Assembly (NCBI RefSeq): GCF_010726085.1
Contig: NZ_AP022560.1
Span: forward strand, 2,356,001 to 2,420,000
Direction: 5' to 3'
DNA from: Mycolicibacterium moriokaense
GTDB taxonomy: Bacteria > Actinomycetota > Actinomycetes > Mycobacteriales > Mycobacteriaceae
DNA: 64,000 nt
The first letter of the stretch is position 1. Every line of letters begins with the position of its first letter. Positions 59,387 to 64,000 of this stretch are shown in pieces. Under the pieces are notes generated by a model. That model saw nothing but the letters and a program-made list of their open reading frames with translations, was not told where the DNA came from and searched no databases. Made by a program: the position numbers and the translations under genes.

Positions 59387-60583
59387 ATGAAAAGCAGTGC
59401 GCTACGTCCGCTGACCGGTTTGGCGTTGATCGTCGTGATCGGCGCGATCATCGCCTTGGCTGTCAGCCTTTTCCGCGGCAGCTGGGCCGACACCGTCCCC
59501 GTCACCGTCATCGCCGACCGCGCCGGACTCGTCATGAACCCCGACGCGAAGGTCAAGATGCGCGGCGTCCAGGTGGGGCAGGTGTCGTCGATCGAGCCGC
59601 GGCCCGACGGCACGGCTGCCCTCCACCTGGCGATGGATCGGTCCGCGATGCACCTCATTCCGGGCAACGTCTCGGTGGACATCACCTCCTCCACCGTGTT
59701 CGGCGCGAAGTTCGTGCAGATGGTGCCTCCCAAAGATCCCTCCCCGGAGAAGCTGCGCGCCGGTCAGGTGATCCAGAACAAGCACGTCACCGTCGAGATC
59801 AACACCGTGTTCCAGCAACTGGTCACGGTCCTCGACAAGATCGATCCCGCGAAGCTCAACGAGACGCTCGGCGCCATCGCGACGGCGTTCGACGGCCGCG
59901 GCGAGAAGTTCGGCCAGACGCTGGTCGACTTCAACGCGTTGCTGGCGAAGATCGAACCGAGCCTGCCGAATCTGGCCCATGACATCGAGGCGTCGGTGCC
60001 AACCCTGACCGCCTACGGAGACGCCGCGCCGGACCTGGTCTCGACCATCGAGAGCGCGACGCAGCTGAGCAACTCCATCGTCGACGAGCAACGGAACCTC
60101 GACGAATTCCTGGTCAGCACCATAGGTCTCGCCGATGTCGGCAACGATGTGATCGGCGGCAACCGGCAGGGTCTGACCGACGTGTCCCACCTGCTGGTGC
60201 CGACCACCGGCATCCTGGCGCTGTACCACGACTCGCTGCGGTGCGGTCTCGGTGGCCTCGTCCCGTTCGCGAAGTCACCGCCGCAGTACTCGTCCGTCAT
60301 CGTGTCAGCCGGTCTGACGCTGGGCGTCGAACGCTATCGCTATCCGAAAGACCTGCCGAAGGTTGCTGCCAAGAGCGGTGGCGCCAGTTACTGTGAGGCG
60401 CTTGGCCTTCCTGAGCTACCCGCTGGCTTCACGCCGCCATTCATCGCGGGCGATGTCGGCTCGAACCCGGCACAGTATGGAAATCAGGGCATCCTGCTCA
60501 ACTCAGAGGCGTTGAAGAACTGGTTGTTCGGGCCACTGGACGGCCCGCCGCGCAACACCGCACAGATCGGAATGCCGGGATGA
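59387..60583 (+). CDS. mceA: MceA-family lipid-transport protein
   Basis: A 398-residue Mce protein: N-terminal transmembrane helix (LTGLALIVVIGAIIALAVSLF), MCE domain (VTVIADRAGLVMNPDAKVKMRGVQVGQV and on to ~115), a long coiled helical region, and a C-terminal Cys-containing segment (RCGLGG, SYCEALG). In the Mce tunnel MceA-F hetero-oligomerise to carry lipid across the periplasm. A TTG three bases upstream is also in frame. Order after the YrbE pair identifies it as MceA. It overlaps MceB. Confidence 0.92.
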   Translation: MKSSALRPLTGLALIVVIGAIIALAVSLFRGSWADTVPVTVIADRAGLVMNPDAKVKMRGVQVGQVSSIEPRPDGTAALHLAMDRSAMHLIPGNVSVDITSSTVFGAKFVQMVPPKDPSPEKLRAGQVIQNKHVTVEINTVFQQLVTVLDKIDPAKLNETLGAIATAFDGRGEKFGQTLVDFNALLAKIEPSLPNLAHDIEASVPTLTAYGDAAPDLVSTIESATQLSNSIVDEQRNLDEFLVSTIGLADVGNDVIGGNRQGLTDVSHLLVPTTGILALYHDSLRCGLGGLVPFAKSPPQYSSVIVSAGLTLGVERYRYPKDLPKVAAKSGGASYCEALGLPELPAGFTPPFIAGDVGSNPAQYGNQGILLNSEALKNWLFGPLDGPPRNTAQIGMPG

Positions 60584-61605
60584 CGCGCTCGGTCGGCACC
60601 ATCGTCAAGTTCGCAATCTTCGGCGTGGTGATGACGGTTCTCACCGCGTTCCTATTCGTCGTCTTCGGCGAGTCGAGAAGCGGTGCGACCGAGGAGTATT
60701 CGGCCGTCTTCACCGATGCGTCGCGACTCGAGGCCGGGGATTCGGTACGGATCGCGGGCATTCGCGTCGGCACGGTCAAGAAAGTCTCGCTTCAGGCCGA
60801 CCGCAAGGTGCTGGTCGAGTTCGACGCCGACCGTAGCACCAAGCTGACCGACGGCACCAAGGCCGCGATCCGGTATCTCAACCTGGTGGGGGATCGGTAT
60901 CTGGAGCTCGTCGACACCCCCGGGTCGGCCAGGATCCTGCCGGCCGGCGCGCAGATCCCCGCCGATCGCACGGCACCCGCACTGGACCTCGATCTGTTGC
61001 TGGGTGGGCTGAAACCCGTTATCCAGGGCCTGAATCCGCAGGATGTCAATGCCCTCACGACGTCGCTGGTCCAGATCCTGCAAGGGCAGGGCGGCACGAT
61101 CGAATCGCTGTTCTCCAAGACGTCGTCGTTCTCGAACTCGCTCGCCGACAACAATCAGGTGATCGAGCAGTTGATCGACGAGCTGCGGACGGTGCTGGAC
61201 ACCCTGTCCAAGGACGGCGACGAGTTCTCCGGAGCCATCGACCGGCTCGAGCAGCTGATCAAGGGCCTGTCCTCGGACCGTGACCCGATCGGTACGGCGA
61301 TCGAATCCCTGGACAACGGAACGTCTTCGCTGGCAGATCTTCTCGGCCGGGCGCGGCCTCCGCTGGCGGGCACCATCGACCAGTTGAACAAGCTGGCCCC
61401 GATTCTCTACAACGACAAGGACCGCGTCGACGCGACGATTCAGCGTCTGCCGGAAATCTACCGCAAGCTCGCACGCGTGGGCTCCTACGGCGCGTTCTTC
61501 CCGTACTACATCTGCGCGGTCACCTTCCGTGCCAGCGACCTCGAGGGCCGAACCGTCATCTTCCCCTGGGTCAAGCAGGAAGAGGGAAGGTGCAGGGAGG
61601 GCTAG
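60580..61605 (+). CDS. mceB: MceB-family lipid-transport protein
   Basis: A 341-residue Mce protein: N-terminal TM helix (IVKFAIFGVVMTVLTAFLFVVFG), MCE domain with EEYSAVFTDASRLEAGDSVRIAGIRVGTV, extended helical region (QGQGGTIESLFSKTSSF), and a C-terminal YYICAVTFRASD segment. Start ATG overlaps the mceA stop (ATGA). Second position in the MceA-F series. Substrate class (sterol, fatty acid, mycolate) cannot be read from sequence alone. Confidence 0.92.
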   Translation: MTRSVGTIVKFAIFGVVMTVLTAFLFVVFGESRSGATEEYSAVFTDASRLEAGDSVRIAGIRVGTVKKVSLQADRKVLVEFDADRSTKLTDGTKAAIRYLNLVGDRYLELVDTPGSARILPAGAQIPADRTAPALDLDLLLGGLKPVIQGLNPQDVNALTTSLVQILQGQGGTIESLFSKTSSFSNSLADNNQVIEQLIDELRTVLDTLSKDGDEFSGAIDRLEQLIKGLSSDRDPIGTAIESLDNGTSSLADLLGRARPPLAGTIDQLNKLAPILYNDKDRVDATIQRLPEIYRKLARVGSYGAFFPYYICAVTFRASDLEGRTVIFPWVKQEEGRCREG

Positions 61606-62709
61606 ATGCTTAAGTACCGCGGATCCCAACTCATGCGGGCCGGCTTCATGGGCGTGGTCCTCATCATCCTGGTCATCGCGATCGGGCTGCAGCCGGAGCG
61701 GTTGTACTCCTGGGCCACAGCGCTGCGCTATGAGGCGATGTTCGCCGAGGCCGGCGGTCTCAACGTCGGCAACGACGTGACCATGTCGGGTATCAAGGTC
61801 GGCTCGGTGTCTTCGATCGAACTCGTCAACGGAGACGCGCTGGTCGGTTTCACGGTCGAGGGCAAGTACGCGCTGGGATCCGACACCACCGCGCATATCC
61901 GCACCGGAACGCTTCTCGGTGAACGTGTTCTGACGCTGGAGTCCAAGGGCACCGGGACGCTGGATCGCCGCCAGGTCATTCCCGCGACGCGAACCTCGTC
62001 GCCGTACTCGCTGACCGACGCCGTGAGCGAGCTGACCGCGAACACCGCCGGTACCGACACCGATGCGCTCAACCAGTCGCTGGACACGCTGGCGCAGACG
62101 CTCGATCAGATCGCCCCTCAGCTGGGACCCACGTTCGAGGGGGTGTCCCGGCTCTCGCGTTCGCTCAACAATCGCAACGAGAGTCTCGCGGAGCTGCTGA
62201 GGACGGCCGGTGACGTGACCGCGATCTTCTCTGAGCGCAGTCAGCAGGTCAACCAGCTGATCCTCAACTCCAACGATCTGCTGGCCGTGCTCAACGAGCG
62301 TCGGTACGCGATCACCAGCCTGCTGTCCGCGACCTCGGCGGTGTCGCAGGAGCTGACGGCTCTCGTCGCCGACAACGAGCAGGAACTTGCACCGACGCTG
62401 GAACGGCTGAACACCGTCACCGCGATGCTCGAGAAGAACCGCGACAACCTCGCCAAGATGCTGCCGGGCGCCGCGAAATACTATCTGACACAAGGCGAGA
62501 TCGTCTCGAACGGCGCGTACTACAACGCGCTGGTGCCCAACCTCGTCTTCGGACAGCTTTTGCAGCCGTTCCTCGACTACGCCTTCGGCTTCCGGCGCGG
62601 CATCGACGCCGGTCAGCCGCCGGACACCGCCGGGCCGCGGGCGGAACTGCCGTTCCCCGTCAACAGCCTTCCCCAGCCAGGAGACCTCCCCAATGATGGC
62701 AACCCGTAA
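61606..62709 (+). CDS. mceC: MceC-family lipid-transport protein
   Basis: A 367-residue Mce protein: TM helix AGFMGVVLIILVIAIGL, MCE domain LRYEAMFAEAGGLNVGNDVTMSGIKVGSV, a long coiled-coil-like region with repeated heptads (LNQSLDTLAQTLDQIAPQL; SQQVNQLILNSNDLLAVLN), and a Pro-rich end. Starts directly after the mceB stop and overlaps mceD by 17 bases. Confidence 0.92.
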   Translation: MLKYRGSQLMRAGFMGVVLIILVIAIGLQPERLYSWATALRYEAMFAEAGGLNVGNDVTMSGIKVGSVSSIELVNGDALVGFTVEGKYALGSDTTAHIRTGTLLGERVLTLESKGTGTLDRRQVIPATRTSSPYSLTDAVSELTANTAGTDTDALNQSLDTLAQTLDQIAPQLGPTFEGVSRLSRSLNNRNESLAELLRTAGDVTAIFSERSQQVNQLILNSNDLLAVLNERRYAITSLLSATSAVSQELTALVADNEQELAPTLERLNTVTAMLEKNRDNLAKMLPGAAKYYLTQGEIVSNGAYYNALVPNLVFGQLLQPFLDYAFGFRRGIDAGQPPDTAGPRAELPFPVNSLPQPGDLPNDGNP

Positions 62710-64000
62710 GCGACTGGTGGCCGGCACCGCCATCGTGCTCGCCATCGTCCTCCTGGCCGGAGCCGCGTTGCTCGTCCGCAACGTGTTCTTCGGGCCGACC
62801 ACGATCACCGCGTATTTCCCGACCGCGACGGCGATCTATCCCGGCGACGAGGTGCGGGTCTCCGGGGTGAAGGTGGGCAGGATCGAATCGATCACGCCCG
62901 AGGGCACGCAGACTAAGATGGTCCTCAAGGTCGACCGCGATGTGCCCATCCCGGCCGACGCCAAAGCGGTGATCGTGGCGCAGAACCTGGTGGCGGCCCG
63001 CTACGTCCAACTCACCCCTGCCTACCGGACCGGGGGCGGTCCGACCATGCGCGACGGCGCGGTGATCGGAAGCGACCGAACGGCCGTGCCCGTCGAGTGG
63101 GATGAGGTCAAAGACCAATTGATGCGCCTCGCAACCGAATTGGGCCCACAGCCCGGCGCCAAGCCCGGCGTTGCGGACACCTCCACTGCCCGATTCATCG
63201 ACAGTGCGGCGAACGCATTGGACGGTAACGGTGAGAAGCTGCGGGAGACGCTCTCACAACTGTCCGGCGTGGCAAGGGTTTTCGCCGAGGGCAGCGGGAA
63301 CATCGTCGACATCATCAAGAACCTGCAGGTCTTCGTCTCGGCGCTGCGGGACAGCAAGCAGCAGATCGTGCTGTTCCAGAACCGCCTGGCCAGCCTCAGC
63401 AGCGTCATCAATGACAGCCGGTCCGATCTGGATGCGGCGGTGTCGAACCTGTCGGTCGCGATTGGCGAGGTGCAGCGATTCGTCGCGGGCACCAGAAACC
63501 AGACCGCCGAGCAGATTCAGCGGCTCGCCAACCTCACCCAGATTGTGATCGACCACAAACTGGCGTTCGAGAACGTTCTGCACATCACGCCCAACGCGAT
63601 CGCGAACTACAACAACATCTATTACCCCAACGGCGGCTCGGTGACGGGAGCATTCTCGCTCGTCAACTTCTCGAACCCGGTGTACGCGATCTGCGGCATG
63701 ATCGGCGCCGTCGCGAACACCACTGCGCCGACGACCGCGAAACTCTGCGAGCAGTACCTGGGACCCGCGCTGCGACAATTGAACTTCAACGGCATCCCGT
63801 TGCCCATCAACGCCTACCTGCGACCTGCCATCAACCCGGACCGGATGATCTACACCGATCCGAAGCTGGCGCCTGGGGCCGCAGGCCCGGGCGACCCGCC
63901 CGAGTCGCCGCCCACGGTGTCGGCGTACACCGGTCAGGGCGATGTCCCGCCGCCACCCGGCTGGAACGGGCCTCCCCCCGGTCCGGGCGGGTTGTACAAG
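62693..64000 (+). CDS. mceD: MceD-family lipid-transport protein (cut by right edge)
   Basis: The frame opens at ATG 62693 (ATG 62696 also possible) and is open to base 64000, 436 codons without a stop. TM helix VAGTAIVLAIVLLAGAALLV, MCE domain TITAYFPTATAIYPGDEVRVSGVKVGRI, helical region (KQQIVLFQNRLASLSSVIND), and a Pro/Gly-rich C-terminus typical of MceD. AGGAGA precedes the start. MceE/F and accessory Mas genes would be expected past the window. Confidence 0.9.
   Translation, partial: MMATRKRLVAGTAIVLAIVLLAGAALLVRNVFFGPTTITAYFPTATAIYPGDEVRVSGVKVGRIESITPEGTQTKMVLKVDRDVPIPADAKAVIVAQNLVAARYVQLTPAYRTGGGPTMRDGAVIGSDRTAVPVEWDEVKDQLMRLATELGPQPGAKPGVADTSTARFIDSAANALDGNGEKLRETLSQLSGVARVFAEGSGNIVDIIKNLQVFVSALRDSKQQIVLFQNRLASLSSVINDSRSDLDAAVSNLSVAIGEVQRFVAGTRNQTAEQIQRLANLTQIVIDHKLAFENVLHITPNAIANYNNIYYPNGGSVTGAFSLVNFSNPVYAICGMIGAVANTTAPTTAKLCEQYLGPALRQLNFNGIPLPINAYLRPAINPDRMIYTDPKLAPGAAGPGDPPESPPTVSAYTGQGDVPPPPGWNGPPPGPGGLYK

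Noticed and set aside
60652..62808. A 718-codon minus-strand open frame opposite mceB/mceC
   Set aside because: Low-complexity, Arg/Gln-rich translation opposite clear Mce proteins; no ribosome site or motif.
1..64000. Prophage, insertion sequence, integron or CRISPR array
   Set aside because: No transposase, integrase, phage structural gene or regularly spaced repeat array was seen; the repeats present are palindromic terminators and operators.

Overview
The window is GC-rich actinobacterial DNA and looks like a fast-growing Mycobacterium (Mycolicibacterium). The evidence is an mce-type lipid-uptake operon (two YrbE permeases followed by MceA-D), many FadE-like acyl-CoA dehydrogenases, F420-type LLM oxidoreductases, a probable mycofactocin-coupled dehydrogenase, small 3Fe-4S ferredoxins beside P450s, and frequent GTG/TTG starts with 4-base ATGA/GTGA overlaps. 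I see no rRNA, tRNA, CRISPR array, transposase or integrase. No gap between genes exceeds 300 bases. The genes at both window edges are cut.

Layout. 1-3165: a TetR regulator (cut at the left edge) divergent from a P450 over an 18-bp palindrome, then a second TetR with a small coupled gene. 3173-8135 (-): TetR, Zn-type alcohol dehydrogenase, ACAD11-like dehydrogenase, APH-fold kinase and quinone oxidoreductase, tightly packed; an SDR and a VOC protein lie on the other side. 9410-12062 (-): LLM oxidoreductase, an unknown gene and an epimerase, divergent from a FadE. 13380-14237: an AbiEi/DUF559-type gene between two related palindromes. 14261-17932 (-): AveC-like membrane protein, NorQ-type AAA+ and NorD-type VWA protein. 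18020-25655 (+): TetR, then a nine-gene block with two Rieske oxygenases, each followed by the same kind of ~110-residue protein, plus an amidohydrolase, MarR regulator, 2Fe-2S ferredoxin, SDR and TauD-type dioxygenase.

25767-27546 (+): P450, ferredoxin and DUF1330 protein. 27651-36892 (-): NuoF-like flavoprotein, ferredoxin, DUF35-thiolase fusion, hydrolase, two beta-hydroxyacid dehydrogenases, P450, ferredoxin, P450 and hydrolase. 37440-41035 (-): two amidohydrolases, a Rieske ferredoxin and an alpha/beta hydrolase. 41323-50703 (+): paired FadEs, crotonase, ACAD11-like enzyme, SDR, LLM enzyme, sulfotransferase, TIM-barrel protein and DUF1214 protein. 50705-54449 (-): a secreted protein, then SDR, mycofactocin-type SDR, ferredoxin and P450. 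54708-64000 (+): aldehyde dehydrogenase and CoA-transferase, then the mce operon running off the window.

Together these genes look like the uptake (Mce), oxygenation (five P450s, four 3Fe-4S ferredoxins, two Rieske oxygenases, a TauD enzyme), CoA activation and beta-oxidation of a hydrophobic, probably alicyclic or sterol/terpenoid-like substrate. The substrate cannot be read from the sequence. A recurring 19-bp palindrome (AYGAGAAY-N3-RTTCTCRT type) upstream of the P450, FadE, SDR and aldehyde-dehydrogenase transcription units suggests that much of the 25-64 kb region is one regulon. The best candidates for undescribed biology are the duplicated Rieske/small-protein modules, the AveC-like/NorQ/NorD operon, the split ACAD10/11-like kinase-dehydrogenase pair, the palindrome regulon and the palindrome-flanked DUF559 gene.
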